From Deltaproteobacteria bacterium (GTDB lineage Bacteria > Desulfobacterota > Syntrophia > Syntrophales > UBA5619), in NCBI GenBank assembly GCA_026388345.1, contig JAPLJY010000105.1, positions 1 to 22,293 on the forward strand: a DNA stretch of 22,293 bases, given 5' to 3'. The notes beneath the pieces are model-generated. The model was not told where the DNA came from. It saw only the letters and a list, made by a program, of their open reading frames with translations, and ran no database searches. The position numbers were made by a program, and so were the translations under genes. Below are positions 14,631 to 22,293 of this stretch, in pieces. Position 1 is the first letter of the stretch; each line of letters begins with the position of its first letter.

Positions 14631-15248
14631 ATGAAGATACTGGTCGTCTATTATTCACTGTATGGTCACATTCACCGGATGGCGCAGGCTGTGGCGGAAG
14701 GCGCAGGGGGCGTGGGGGGGGGCGACGTTGAGATGCGCCGCGTTCCGGAAACCCTTCCGGAAGACGTTCTGGAAAAGATGGGCGCCCTGGATGCGCAGAA
14801 GGCATTGGCCCATGTGTCGGTCTGCAAGGTGGAGGAGTTGGCGCTGGCGGATGCGATCATCTTCGGCGCCCCGACCCGTTTCGGCAACATGTGCGGCCAG
14901 ATGCGCCAGTTTCTCGATGCGACCGGCGGGCTCTGGGCCAAAGGCGCCCTGGTCGGCAAGGTGGGGAGTGTTTTCACCAGCAGCGGCACCCAGCATGGCG
15001 GCCAGGAATCGACGATTCTCAGCTTCCATACGACCCTCCTGCACCATGGCATGATCATCGTCGGCCTTCCCTATTCGTTTCAGGGGCAGACGCGCATCGA
15101 TGAGGTGACGGGGGGATCCCCCTATGGGGCCTCGACGATCGCCGGGGGGGATGGGAAGCGGATGCCCAGCCTGAATGAACTCGATGCGGCCCGGTTTCAG
15201 GGAAGGCATGTTGCGGAGATCGCGGCCAGGCTGTTCCGGAAGGTGTGA
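14631..15248 (+). CDS. wrbA: NAD(P)H:quinone oxidoreductase WrbA
   Basis: A 205-residue flavodoxin-like FMN protein that reduces quinones by two electrons, usually as a tetramer in the cytoplasm. Near-invariant WrbA segments are present: [14 protein letters not shown] at 5-18, [17 protein letters not shown] from 80, [12 protein letters not shown] near 117-128 and GGSPYGAST at 161-169. AGGAGG precedes ATG 14631 at good spacing. The 171 bases upstream contain TTGACT (14530-14535) but no convincing -10. It ends convergent with ppdK, with a shared hairpin between. Length and motifs match the family fully. Confidence 0.96.
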   Translation: MKILVVYYSLYGHIHRMAQAVAEGAGGVGGGDVEMRRVPETLPEDVLEKMGALDAQKALAHVSVCKVEELALADAIIFGAPTRFGNMCGQMRQFLDATGGLWAKGALVGKVGSVFTSSGTQHGGQESTILSFHTTLLHHGMIIVGLPYSFQGQTRIDEVTGGSPYGASTIAGGDGKRMPSLNELDAARFQGRHVAEIAARLFRKV

Positions 15249-15278
15249 TCAATAGCGTTTTTTCGTGAGAACTTTAAT

Positions 15279-15305
15279 CCCCGCGGCGCCCTCGATGCCG
15301 CGGGG
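15279..15305. terminator. Bidirectional hairpin between wrbA and ppdK
   Basis: A perfect nine-base stem CCCCGCGGC/GCCGCGGGG with a nine-base loop lies between the two convergent stop codons. The plus side is followed by AGCTTTCGTTTGC and the minus side by ATTAAAGTTC, so the T tails are weak but the stem is strong. Confidence 0.65.
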
Positions 15306-15322
15306 AGCTTTCGTTTGCTTCC

Positions 15323-18070
15323 TTAATCATTATGTCCTTGCTTCATGCGGGCCTTGATTGTTGCCTGGGCCGCTGCAAGGCGCGCGATCGGCACTCGGAA
15401 CGGCGAGCAGCTCACGTAGGTCAGGCCGTTTTTGTAGCAGAAATCGACGGAGGCCGGATCGCCGGCCTGCTCGCCGCAGATGCCGATCTTGAGCTCCGGG
15501 CGGGTGGCGCGGCCCTTCTCGACGGCCATCGTGATGAGTTGGCCGACGCCGTCCTGGTCGATGGTCTGGAACGGGTCGGCGGGCAGGAGTTTCTGGTCGA
15601 GGTATTCGTTCATGAACCCGCCCATGTCGTCGCGGCTGAAGCCGTACGTCAACTGGGTCAGGTCATTGGTTCCGAAGGAGAAGAACATCGAGCTTTCGGC
15701 CATCCGATCGGCGAGAAGCGCGGCGCGCGGGATTTCGATCATCGTGCCGTACTTGTACTCGAGGCCGGCCAGGCCCGCGAGGCCGAACCGATTGAGAACC
15801 TCGATGTGGACGCGCTCCACGATTTTCCGGGTGAACTCCAGTTCGGAGACGTCGCAGGTCACCGGAACCATGATCTCGGGTGTGCACCTTTTCCCGGCCT
15901 TGATCAATTCGGCGGCGCACTCGAAGATCGCGCGGATCTGCATTTCGCTCACCTCCGGGTAGGTGATGCCCAGGCGGATGCCGCGGTGGCCCATCATCGG
16001 GTTGGTCTCGTGGAGGGCCTCGCCGCGCTCCTGGATCTCCTCCACCGCGATGCCCAGCGCCCGGGCCAACTCCGCCTGCTTGTCGGCGTGCTGGGGCACG
16101 AACTCGTGGAGCGGCGGATCGAGGAGGCGGATCGTCACCGGGAACCCCTCCATGGCCTCCATCGTCCCCTTCAGCGAGCTCTTGATAAACGGGAAGAGTT
16201 CGTCCAGGGCGGCCCTGCGCTCTTCGGTGGTCTTGCTCAAGATCATCTTGCGCAGGCAGAACAGGGGCTCGTCGGAGCCCTCGCCGTAGAACATGTGCTC
16301 GGTGCGGAACAGGCCGATCCCCTCGGCGCCGAAGTTGCGGGCGACCCTGGCGTCCTCCGCGGTGTCGGCGTTGGTGCGCACGCCCATCGTCCGGTATCGG
16401 TCAGCCATGGTCATGAAACGCTGGAAGCGAGGATTTTCGGAGGCGTCGATCATCGGGAGGCTGCCTTGGTAGACGTGGCCTTTGGTGCCGTTCAGCGTGA
16501 CGGTGTCGCCCTCCTTCATGACGATCCCGGAACCGGCGATCGCGGCGGTCCTGGACGCGGCGTCCACATGCAGGCCGCCGGCGCCGACGATGCAGCATTT
16601 TCCCCAGCCGCGGGCGACGAGTGCCGCGTGGGAGGTCATGCCGCCGCGGGCGGTGAGGATGCCGACGGCCGCGCGCATCCCCTCGATGTCCTCGGGGTTG
16701 GTCTCCTCGCGCAGCAGGATGCAGTTCCTGCCGGCGCGGCAGGCGGCCACCGCGTCCTCGGCGGTGAAAACCAGCACGCCGCAGGCGGCGCCGGGACCGG
16801 CGGGCAGCCCCTTGACGATCGATACGGCCTCCTTTTCGGCATTCGGGTCGATGATCGGATGGAGGACCTCGTCTAACTGCCGGGGTTCAACGCGCATGAT
16901 GGCGGTGATCTCATCGATGAGTCCCTCGTCGAGCATGTCGATCGCCATGTTCAGCGCGGCGGTACCGGTGCGCTTGCCGGCGCGGCACTGCAGCATCCAG
17001 AGCTTTCCCTCCTGGATGGTGAACTCGATATCGAGCATGTCGGTGAAGCGCCGCTCCAGAGTGGCGCGGATGGCGTTGAGTTCCCGGTAGATCTCCGGCA
17101 TGGCGTGCTCCATGCTCACCAGATGCCGGTTTTGCTCGTTCCGCGTGTCGTCGTTGATCGGGGCCGGGGTACGGATGCCGGCCACGACATCTTCGCCCTG
17201 CGCATTCATCAGCCACTCTCCGTAAAAATGGTTTTCACCGGTGGCGGGATCGCGGGTGAAGGCGACGCCGGTGGCGGAGGTGTCGCCCATGTTGCCGAAG
17301 ACCATCGCCTGGACGTTGACCGCGGTACCCCAGTCGTCCGGAATGCCTTCGATCCGGCGGTAGGAAACGGCCTTCTTACCGTTCCAGCTTTTGAACACGG
17401 CCGAAATAGAGCCCCACAACTGTTCAATCGGGTCGTCCGGGAAGGGCTTGCCGAGGTGCTTCCGAACCAGTTCCTGGAACGCTTCGGTGAGCGCCTGGAG
17501 GTCGTCGGCGTCGAGATCCGTATCGGATTTGCAGCCCTTGGTGCGCTTGACCTCGTCCAACTTCTCGTCGAGAATCTTGCGGATGCCTTTGCCCAGGGCC
17601 GGTTCGAGCCCCTCCGCCTTCTCCATCACCACATCGGCGTACATCATGATCAGGCGGCGGTAGGAATCCCAGACGAAGCGGGGGTTGACCGTCTTGGCGA
17701 TCATACCCGGAATCGTGGCGGTGCAAAGACCGACGTTGAGAACGGTGTCCATCATGCCGGGCATCGACGAACGGGCGCCGGAGCGGCAGGAGATCAGGAG
17801 CGGGTTCGCGGCGTCGCCGTACTTCATGCCCATGATCGATTCGACCTTCCGGAGCGCCTCCAGAACCTGGCCGGTCAGTTCGGCGGGAAGTTTGCAGCCG
17901 CCGGCGTAATAGGCCGTGCAGCATTCGGTGCTGATGGTGAAACCCGCCGGCACGGGGATGTCCAGGGAACACATCTCCGCCAGGTTGGCCCCTTTGCCGC
18001 CCAGCAGGTTCCTGTCGCTTGCCGCCCCCTCGGCGGAACCGCCACCGAAGGTAAACACATACTTAGCCAT
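15323..18070 (-). CDS. ppdK: Pyruvate, phosphate dikinase
   Basis: A 915-residue cytoplasmic enzyme that interconverts pyruvate, ATP and phosphate with PEP, AMP and pyrophosphate, linking pyruvate to gluconeogenesis or pyrophosphate-based glycolysis. Order: ATP-grasp domain (about 1-390, beginning NLLGGKGANLAEM), swivelling phosphohistidine domain with GGMTSHAALVARGWGK and phosphorylatable His481, then the PEP/pyruvate TIM barrel with the catalytic Cys865 in ICGEQAGDP. Length is slightly over the roughly 875-residue bacterial type. AAGGAG lies eight bases before the ATG at 18070. It stands alone, convergent with wrbA. It could recycle pyruvate released by the aldolase pathway upstream, but that is inference. 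Confidence 0.97.
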   Translation of the reverse strand: MAKYVFTFGGGSAEGAASDRNLLGGKGANLAEMCSLDIPVPAGFTISTECCTAYYAGGCKLPAELTGQVLEALRKVESIMGMKYGDAANPLLISCRSGARSSMPGMMDTVLNVGLCTATIPGMIAKTVNPRFVWDSYRRLIMMYADVVMEKAEGLEPALGKGIRKILDEKLDEVKRTKGCKSDTDLDADDLQALTEAFQELVRKHLGKPFPDDPIEQLWGSISAVFKSWNGKKAVSYRRIEGIPDDWGTAVNVQAMVFGNMGDTSATGVAFTRDPATGENHFYGEWLMNAQGEDVVAGIRTPAPINDDTRNEQNRHLVSMEHAMPEIYRELNAIRATLERRFTDMLDIEFTIQEGKLWMLQCRAGKRTGTAALNMAIDMLDEGLIDEITAIMRVEPRQLDEVLHPIIDPNAEKEAVSIVKGLPAGPGAACGVLVFTAEDAVAACRAGRNCILLREETNPEDIEGMRAAVGILTARGGMTSHAALVARGWGKCCIVGAGGLHVDAASRTAAIAGSGIVMKEGDTVTLNGTKGHVYQGSLPMIDASENPRFQRFMTMADRYRTMGVRTNADTAEDARVARNFGAEGIGLFRTEHMFYGEGSDEPLFCLRKMILSKTTEERRAALDELFPFIKSSLKGTMEAMEGFPVTIRLLDPPLHEFVPQHADKQAELARALGIAVEEIQERGEALHETNPMMGHRGIRLGITYPEVSEMQIRAIFECAAELIKAGKRCTPEIMVPVTCDVSELEFTRKIVERVHIEVLNRFGLAGLAGLEYKYGTMIEIPRAALLADRMAESSMFFSFGTNDLTQLTYGFSRDDMGGFMNEYLDQKLLPADPFQTIDQDGVGQLITMAVEKGRATRPELKIGICGEQAGDPASVDFCYKNGLTYVSCSPFRVPIARLAAAQATIKARMKQGHND

Positions 18071-18227
18071 GGATAATACTCCTTCTTGTTTTGTTGCCGT
18101 TTCCGGTCATTTCATAACTCAAAAAACCGGCGCCGCGCGGAAACCGGCGACGTCCGGATTTCGACACCCGAGGAACGGCCTTTTGTCTTCGAAGATTCCG
18201 TGCCCCTTACCCTTGTTTCGCAACGCC

Positions 18228-18803
18228 TCAGAACTTGACCTGCGGCGTCGCCTTGGCGGCCGCCGGGGCCTCGAAGAAGGCGGCCTTCCCGAAGCCGAAC
18301 ATCCCCGCGAAAAGATTTGCCGGGAAGCTCCGGATCGCCACGTTGTAGCCCTGGACGGCATCGTTGTAACGCTTTCTCTCCACGGAGATCCGATTCTCCG
18401 TTCCCGCCAGCTCGTCCTGGAGACGGAGGAAGTTCTGGTTTGACTTGAGGTCCGGATATTTCTCCACGACGACGAGGAGACGGCTCAGCGCGCCGGTCAG
18501 CTCGTTGTTGGCGTTGATCTTGTCCGGAACCGTCGCCGCCCCGCCCACGCGCGCCCGGGCGTTTGTCACCTCCACGAGGACGTCCTTTTCCTGTTTGGCA
18601 TAGCCCTTGACCGTCTCCACGAGGTTCGGAATCAGGTCGTAGCGCCGCTGAAGTTGGTTTTCCACCTGCGCCCAGGCCGACTTGACCCCTTCATCAAGGG
18701 TAACGAACCGGTTGTAGGTCCCCTTGAAAAAAGAGAAGACCAAACCCGCCAGAACAACGATCACGACGACGGCGATGAGCAAAGTTTTTTTCCCGCTGGT
18801 CAT
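18228..18803 (-). CDS. lemA: LemA family protein
   Basis: A 191-residue membrane-anchored protein. One N-terminal membrane segment (about 8-27) is followed by a helical-bundle domain facing outside. The family hallmark YNRFVTLDEGVKSAWAQVEN and the run RRYDLIPNLVETVKGYA are present, as are VEKYPDLKSNQNFL and RYNDAVQGYN. The function of LemA is not settled; in many bacteria the gene sits beside TPM-domain protein genes, as here. GGAGG lies six bases before the ATG. The 157 bases beyond its end, toward ppdK, show nothing clear. Confidence 0.95.
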   Translation of the reverse strand: MTSGKKTLLIAVVVIVVLAGLVFSFFKGTYNRFVTLDEGVKSAWAQVENQLQRRYDLIPNLVETVKGYAKQEKDVLVEVTNARARVGGAATVPDKINANNELTGALSRLLVVVEKYPDLKSNQNFLRLQDELAGTENRISVERKRYNDAVQGYNVAIRSFPANLFAGMFGFGKAAFFEAPAAAKATPQVKF

Positions 18804-18820
18804 GCTTTACCTCCTGTATG

Positions 18821-18879
18821 AATCGGGGGGCTTAAGCCCCTGTTTTCCTGAAATCAATAGGGGCTTAAGCCCCCCGATT
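18821..18879. repeat. Perfect 21-bp inverted repeat with nested palindromes
   Basis: Arms 18821-18841 and 18859-18879 are perfect reverse complements around a 17-base loop. Each arm also contains GGGGCTTAAGCCCC, itself a palindrome. It fills the gap between the nucleotidyltransferase-fold gene and lemA, so it may attenuate lemA transcription, protect the mRNA end, or be a REP-like or small mobile repeat. Confidence 0.85.
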
Positions 18880-18882
18880 TCC

Positions 18883-19617
18883 CTATTGAACGTCCATGCG
18901 GTCGATCATCTCGCAGAGGCGGCCGACCTCCCTGAGATAGTCCCTGAAGACCGCCTGCACCTCGGCCGACGAAAAACGATCCGTTCTCCCCCGGATCTCC
19001 TCGCATTTCAGGAAGACGGCGGTGTCGACGCCGAAAGCCCCGCTCCCGGCCGTGATGATATCACGTTTCCCCTTCGGGATTTCCAGATTTTTCAAATAGA
19101 GGAGGGCGCCAAAGAGCGACACGAAGGCGGTGAGCGAAGCGCCGATCAGTTCACGGATCTTTCTCGTTTTTCCTTCCGTCGCGAGGTATCCGCTCCGGAG
19201 GTGGAGGAGCTTTCCCCGGAGTTCCCGTTCAAGCTGGAGCCGGATGTTCCGTGGGTCGAAGGCGAGCGGCGCCAGAACGTCCTCGCCCATGACGACGATA
19301 TAGATCCGCTTCATGTTCAGAAATTTGATGGGGTAGGCGTCCTGCGACCCGGCGAGATATTCCCGGGTCATGAAGAGCGGAATCGCGACGTTGCGTTTGC
19401 GCCACCTTCCGACCGTCTCCAGGACCCTGTCGAGTCCCTCCAGACCCCGGTCGGTCAGCGTGATCAGAAAATTGAGGTCCGACTTTCCGGGCATGTAATC
19501 CTCCCCGGCGCCGCTTCCGTACAGAATGATGGAAATCAGGTCTTCTCCGAAGATCTTCCGGTAATCACCGGTGATCTCTGCAAAGATCTCTTCCGGATTT
19601 TTTGGTATTTTCGCCAT
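18883..19617 (-). CDS. Nucleotidyltransferase-fold protein, possibly inactive
   Basis: A 244-residue protein. Residues 31-52 look like the nucleotidyltransferase motif: LYGSGAGEDY, then a short loop, then KSDLNFLI. In active members the last part reads D-x-D; here it is Asp47-Leu-Asn49, so one metal carboxylate is replaced and catalysis is doubtful. The C-terminal half is largely helical, with a hydrophobic stretch ASLTAFVSLFGALLYLK that may be buried or membrane-associated. AAGGGG lies seven bases upstream of the ATG. It sits 14 bases after the TPM gene and 79 before lemA, in one transcriptional direction, suggesting a common envelope-related role. No specific function can be given. Confidence 0.65.
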   Translation of the reverse strand: MAKIPKNPEEIFAEITGDYRKIFGEDLISIILYGSGAGEDYMPGKSDLNFLITLTDRGLEGLDRVLETVGRWRKRNVAIPLFMTREYLAGSQDAYPIKFLNMKRIYIVVMGEDVLAPLAFDPRNIRLQLERELRGKLLHLRSGYLATEGKTRKIRELIGASLTAFVSLFGALLYLKNLEIPKGKRDIITAGSGAFGVDTAVFLKCEEIRGRTDRFSSAEVQAVFRDYLREVGRLCEMIDRMDVQ

Positions 19618-19631
19618 CTGTCTACCCCTTC

Positions 19632-20414
19632 TTAGAATCCGCGGCCCGCGCCGCCGCCGCCGCTCGAACCCCCGCCGAAGCCCCCGAATCCGCCGCCGCC
19701 GAACCCGCCGAATCCGTCTCCGCCGCGCCGGCCGCCCCCGCCGCTCATCATGAGGAGGAGAAGCCAGGGGAGCATCGCCCGGCCCTGGCGGGTGCCGAGC
19801 AGAAAACCGGCCGCCAGAATCAAAAGCACGATCTGGCCGATTCCCAGCCCCCTTTCAGCTCTGGTTTGCCTCCGCTGAGGCGGTTGCGCACCCGTGAGGG
19901 TCACCCCGGCTGCCTTTGCCACGACGGCGGAAACCGCGGCCATCGTCTCGGCGAGCCCCTTTCCGAAGTCGCCGTCCCGGAAGCGGGGGATCGCGTACCG
20001 GTCGAGGATCTCGCCGGCCAAGCCGTCGGGAAGGATACCCTCCACGCCGTAGCCCGTTTCGATCCGGACCCGCCGCTCCTTCACGGCGAGGAAGATCAGC
20101 ACCCCTTTGTCCTCCCCCTTCTTCCCGATCCCCCAGGCCTGGTAGAGCCGGTTTGCGTAATCATTCGAATCGTTGTCGCCGATCGTCTCCACGGTGGCCA
20201 CGACAACAGCGGTTCCCGTCTTCTCCAGAACCTCCCGCGCCAGGTTCTCCATCGGACCGGCGTACTGGGCGGGGATCACCCCGGCGAAGTCATTGACTGC
20301 ACCTGCCGGCTTCGGGTAGGTTTCACCGGCCGCAAGCGCCGGGACCGGGGAAAAAAGAAGCGCTGCAGCGAGAAGCAGTGCGCAGACAAATTCGGGTGCA
20401 GATCTGATTCGCAT
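19632..20414 (-). CDS. TPM-domain (YgcG-type) secreted/membrane protein
   Basis: A 260-residue protein with a signal peptide (FVCALLLAAALLFSPVPALAA) and a TPM domain (about 40-170) in VNDFAGVIP, GTAVVVATVETIGDND, WGIGKKGEDKGVLIFLAVKERRVRIETGYG and YAIPRFRDGDFGKGL, a standard set. A membrane segment follows (about 196-213), then a second hydrophobic stretch, and the C-terminus is a glycine-rich tail with repeated GGFGG units, as often seen in this family. The TPM domain has been linked with phosphatase or photosystem-repair roles in plants, but its bacterial function is not settled. ATG 20414 is chosen because the signal peptide starts there; its ribosome site is weak. First gene of the TPM, nucleotidyltransferase-fold, lemA cluster. 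Confidence 0.88.
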   Translation of the reverse strand: MRIRSAPEFVCALLLAAALLFSPVPALAAGETYPKPAGAVNDFAGVIPAQYAGPMENLAREVLEKTGTAVVVATVETIGDNDSNDYANRLYQAWGIGKKGEDKGVLIFLAVKERRVRIETGYGVEGILPDGLAGEILDRYAIPRFRDGDFGKGLAETMAAVSAVVAKAAGVTLTGAQPPQRRQTRAERGLGIGQIVLLILAAGFLLGTRQGRAMLPWLLLLMMSGGGGRRGGDGFGGFGGGGFGGFGGGSSGGGGAGRGF

Positions 20415-20480
20415 GTTGCCATCATAATCATCTCCCTGAAAAATAGCAACCCCCGGCGATTGGGTATGTCCCCTTTCATC

Positions 20481-20509
20481 TTGACAGCCCCCCCGATTTT
20501 GTTTATGCT
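20481..20509 (+). promoter_or_regulatory. Putative sigma70 promoter of the ABC transporter operon
   Basis: TTGACA (20481-20486), an exact 17-base spacer and TATGCT (20504-20509). Transcription would start near 20516, giving a leader of about 115 bases before the binding-protein ATG. Confidence 0.6.
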
Positions 20510-20631
20510 TTCTTACTTTCAAAAGTTCAGTGTCGCTTCATCCATGGTAAAAGGCCGGATTTATATTGGAGAGTCTGCCTTTGCATGGGAAACGAGCCAT
20601 AACGCAACGGGAAGAAAGGAGATCGGGATTT

Positions 20632-21393
20632 ATGAGGAGAAAAGGGCTTTGGAGTGTGGTTTGGGTGCTGTCGGCGCTGTTCGTCATGACCGCGACGTTT
20701 GCCGTCGCCGCCGAGAAGGTCTACATCAACGGGATCGATGCCAACTTTCCGCCTTTCGCCTATGTGGACAAATCCGGCAATCCGGACGGCTTTGACGTGA
20801 AGGCCTTGGACTGGATTGCCAAGGAGATGGGCTTCAAGGTGAAGCACCAGCCGATGGACTGGGACGGAATCATCCCCAGCCTGAAGGCCAAGAAGATCGA
20901 CATTGTGGCCTCGGGGATGAGCATCACCGACGAACGAAAGAAACAGGTCAACTTTACGACCGCCTACTGGAAGATCAAGCAGATCCTGGTCGGCAAGAAG
21001 GATGCGAAGATCACCGCGGAGCAGGCCCTGGCCGACGGGAACAAGATCGGCGTCCAGCGCGGCACGACCGAGGCGAAGTGGATCGAGGAAAACCTGATCA
21101 AGAAGGGGGGGAAGAAGTTCGAGCTGGTTCAGTATGACTCCGCCCCTCTGGCGATCGAAGACGTGATCAACGGCCGGATCATCGCCGCCGCGATGGACGA
21201 CGCACCGGCGCTTGACGCCGCGAAAAAGAAGCCCGTCAAGATCCTGGGCGGCTTCGGAATGGCGGATGAACAATTTGGATACGCCGTCCGCAAGGAGGAC
21301 ACCGAATTTCTGAAGAAGCTCAACGAGGGGCTTAAGAAGCTCATGAAGTCCCCCTACTGGGCCGAGTTGAAGAAGAACTACATCGACAAATGA
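20632..21393 (+). CDS. Polar amino-acid ABC transporter substrate-binding protein
   Basis: A 253-residue periplasmic receptor of solute-binding family 3. A signal peptide (about 27 residues, ending in FAVAA) precedes the mature domain. Family landmarks are NFPPFAYVDKSGNPDGFDV, the conserved MSITDERKKQVNFT and the hinge strand KIGVQRGTTEAKW. The first lobe shows a likely ligand pocket around DANFPPF and SGMSIT. AAGGAG lies ten bases before ATG 20632; an in-frame upstream ATG (20566) would place 22 residues ahead of the signal peptide and is rejected. Permease and ATPase follow. The particular amino acid cannot be read from the sequence. Confidence 0.93.
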   Translation: MRRKGLWSVVWVLSALFVMTATFAVAAEKVYINGIDANFPPFAYVDKSGNPDGFDVKALDWIAKEMGFKVKHQPMDWDGIIPSLKAKKIDIVASGMSITDERKKQVNFTTAYWKIKQILVGKKDAKITAEQALADGNKIGVQRGTTEAKWIEENLIKKGGKKFELVQYDSAPLAIEDVINGRIIAAAMDDAPALDAAKKKPVKILGGFGMADEQFGYAVRKEDTEFLKKLNEGLKKLMKSPYWAELKKNYIDK

Positions 21394-21413
21394 TGAAAAA
21401 AGTATCTTCATGG

Positions 21414-21442
21414 GGAAGCCCCGCCCTGTGGGCGGGGCTTCC
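21414..21442 (+). terminator. Strong hairpin after the binding-protein gene
   Basis: A perfect 13-pair stem (GGAAGCCCCGCCC with its complement) with a TGT loop, 20 bases after the stop. No T run follows, so it more likely stabilises the upstream mRNA end or acts as a partial block than as a full terminator. Confidence 0.65.
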
Positions 21443-21462
21443 ATTCTCTCGCTTAGATGACG

Positions 21463-21495
21463 GGAAGGCCTCAGCTCATGAGGCCTTCCATGTTT
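21463..21495 (+). terminator. Second hairpin with T run before the permease
   Basis: GGAAGGCCTCA and TGAGGCCTTCC form a perfect 11-pair stem with a five-base loop, followed by ATGTTTTTGTG. It resembles an intrinsic terminator placed 20 bases before the permease start. Since permease and ATPase should be cotranscribed with the binding protein, it probably works as an attenuator with read-through. Confidence 0.6.
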
Positions 21496-21514
21496 TTGTG
21501 AGCCGTATAAGCAG

Positions 21515-22192
21515 ATGCCGGAAAGCCTGATCGCCATAGGGGATGCCCTCCCGTACCTCCTTCGGGGATCGCTCGTAACCCTGATTGTTGTGGTCGGGGC
21601 GATGGGGCTGGGGCTCGTCCTCGGGGTTCCCCTTGCCGTGGGGCAGGTGTATGGCCACCCGGCGCTCCGGCGCGTCATCGCCGTATACGTCTGGTTCTTC
21701 CGGGGCATCCCGCTCCTCGTTCTTCTCTTTCTCTTCTATTTCGGCCTCTGTACGGCGCTCGACATCAACCTCTCCGCCTTCGCGGTGGCGATCATCGTGC
21801 TGGGGTTGATCAGCTCCGCCTACCAGTCCCAGATCTTCCGCGGGGCGATTCTGTCGCTTCCGGAGGGTCAGTTCAAGGCGGCCCGGGCGCTCGGGATGAG
21901 CGATCTCAAGGCGATCTCCGTCATCATCCTCCCCCAGGCGCTCCGGCTCTCCGTTCCCGGCTGGTCGAACGAGTACTCCATCCTGCTGAAGGATTCGGCG
22001 GTGACCTACGCCCTGGGCGTGGCCGAGATCATGGCGCGGGCGCACTTCGTGGCGACCCGGACCTACCAGCAGCTCCCCCTCTACTTCGCCGCGGGGGTGA
22101 TCTTCCTCCTCCTCACCTGGGTGGGGACGAAGGGCCTCCGGATGCTGGAAGAGAAGGTCCGGATTCCGGGATATTCGACGCATGGATTGTAG
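21515..22192 (+). CDS. Amino-acid ABC transporter permease
   Basis: A 225-residue inner-membrane permease of the HisMQ type with about five hydrophobic segments. The N-terminal region YLLRGSLVTLIVVVGAMGLG and VWFFRGIPLLVLLFLFYFG are diagnostic of the polar amino-acid group. The cytoplasmic coupling loop, the EAA motif that docks to the ATPase, reads EGQFKAARALGMSDLKAI and continues to ILPQALRLSVPGWSNE. ATG 21515 has only a weak ribosome site, which with the hairpins just upstream suggests lower expression than the binding protein. The ATPase gene begins eight bases downstream. Confidence 0.94.
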   Translation: MPESLIAIGDALPYLLRGSLVTLIVVVGAMGLGLVLGVPLAVGQVYGHPALRRVIAVYVWFFRGIPLLVLLFLFYFGLCTALDINLSAFAVAIIVLGLISSAYQSQIFRGAILSLPEGQFKAARALGMSDLKAISVIILPQALRLSVPGWSNEYSILLKDSAVTYALGVAEIMARAHFVATRTYQQLPLYFAAGVIFLLLTWVGTKGLRMLEEKVRIPGYSTHGL

Positions 22193-22199
22193 GAACGCT

Positions 22200-22293
22200 A
22201 TGGCAGCACCGATTTTGCGGATCGAAAACGTATCGAAGCGCTATGGGAAGAAGGACGTCCTCAAGGGGGCGTCGCTCGAGGTGAACAAAGGAG
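22200..22293 (+). CDS. Amino-acid ABC transporter ATPase, N-terminus only (partial)
   Basis: Thirty-one codons reach the window edge: LRIENVSKRYGKKDVLKGAS is the usual first strand and A-loop region (aromatic Tyr in KRYG) of a GlnQ/HisP-type ATPase. Walker A and later motifs lie outside the window. AGGA precedes the ATG, eight bases after the permease stop. It would energise the importer encoded upstream. Confidence 0.9.
   Translation, partial: MAAPILRIENVSKRYGKKDVLKGASLEVNKG

Noticed and set aside
15332..16876. 514-codon plus-strand frame opposite ppdK
   Set aside because: ppdK on the minus strand is complete with phosphohistidine and cysteine motifs; the opposite frame shows no family features.
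1..22293. Defence or toxin-antitoxin system
   Set aside because: No nuclease, reverse transcriptase, toxin or antitoxin family could be recognised in any convincing reading frame.

Overview
This is chromosomal DNA of a GC-rich Gram-negative bacterium. The gene complement fits the Deltaproteobacteria/Desulfobacterota, with a Syntrophales-like organism as the best guess: a Bug-type tripartite transporter, several carboxylate-metabolising enzymes, pyruvate phosphate dikinase and WrbA. The taxonomic call is inference from gene content only.

Left part (1-9.2 kb). The window opens inside an insertion sequence, of which only the outer end and the first 17 transposase codons are present (minus strand, 1-141). 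A catabolic locus follows. A minus-strand D-2-hydroxyacid dehydrogenase diverges from a plus-strand series: substrate-binding protein, small and large membrane subunits of a tripartite tricarboxylate transporter, a GntR/FCD regulator, an HpcH/HpaI-type aldolase, an Ldh2-type dehydrogenase, a 3-hydroxyisobutyrate-dehydrogenase-like reductase and a second HpcH/HpaI aldolase. Divergent promoters and a short palindrome lie between the two arms. The simplest reading is uptake of a hydroxy-carboxylate, oxidation of either enantiomer to a 2-oxoacid, retro-aldol cleavage to pyruvate or a similar product plus an aldehyde, and reduction of that aldehyde. The substrate is not determined. The reductase carries an apparent one-base defect in a run of nine A at its start.

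Middle (9.0-10.5 kb). An AT-richer island has no convincing intact protein gene. It holds a terminator, a frame with several in-frame stops that may be a decayed gene, divergent tRNA-Ala(GGC) and tRNA-Leu(CAA) genes, and a pair of inverted cassettes of terminator-like hairpins flanking the tRNA pair.

Right part (10.5-22.3 kb). Mostly ordinary genes: an MFS transporter, a LEA14-like lipoprotein (minus), an SDR oxidoreductase with a Nudix hydrolase just downstream, wrbA, a large ppdK (minus), and a minus-strand cluster of a TPM-domain protein, an atypical nucleotidyltransferase-fold protein and LemA. The window ends in a plus-strand polar amino-acid ABC transporter: binding protein, permease and the start of the ATPase. 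Two strong hairpins separate the binding protein from the permease and probably set their relative expression.

No wholly new system is evident. The items most worth a second look are the unassigned two-aldolase/three-dehydrogenase pathway, the poly-A start defect, the inverted terminator cassettes around the tRNAs and the odd nucleotidyltransferase between LemA and the TPM protein.
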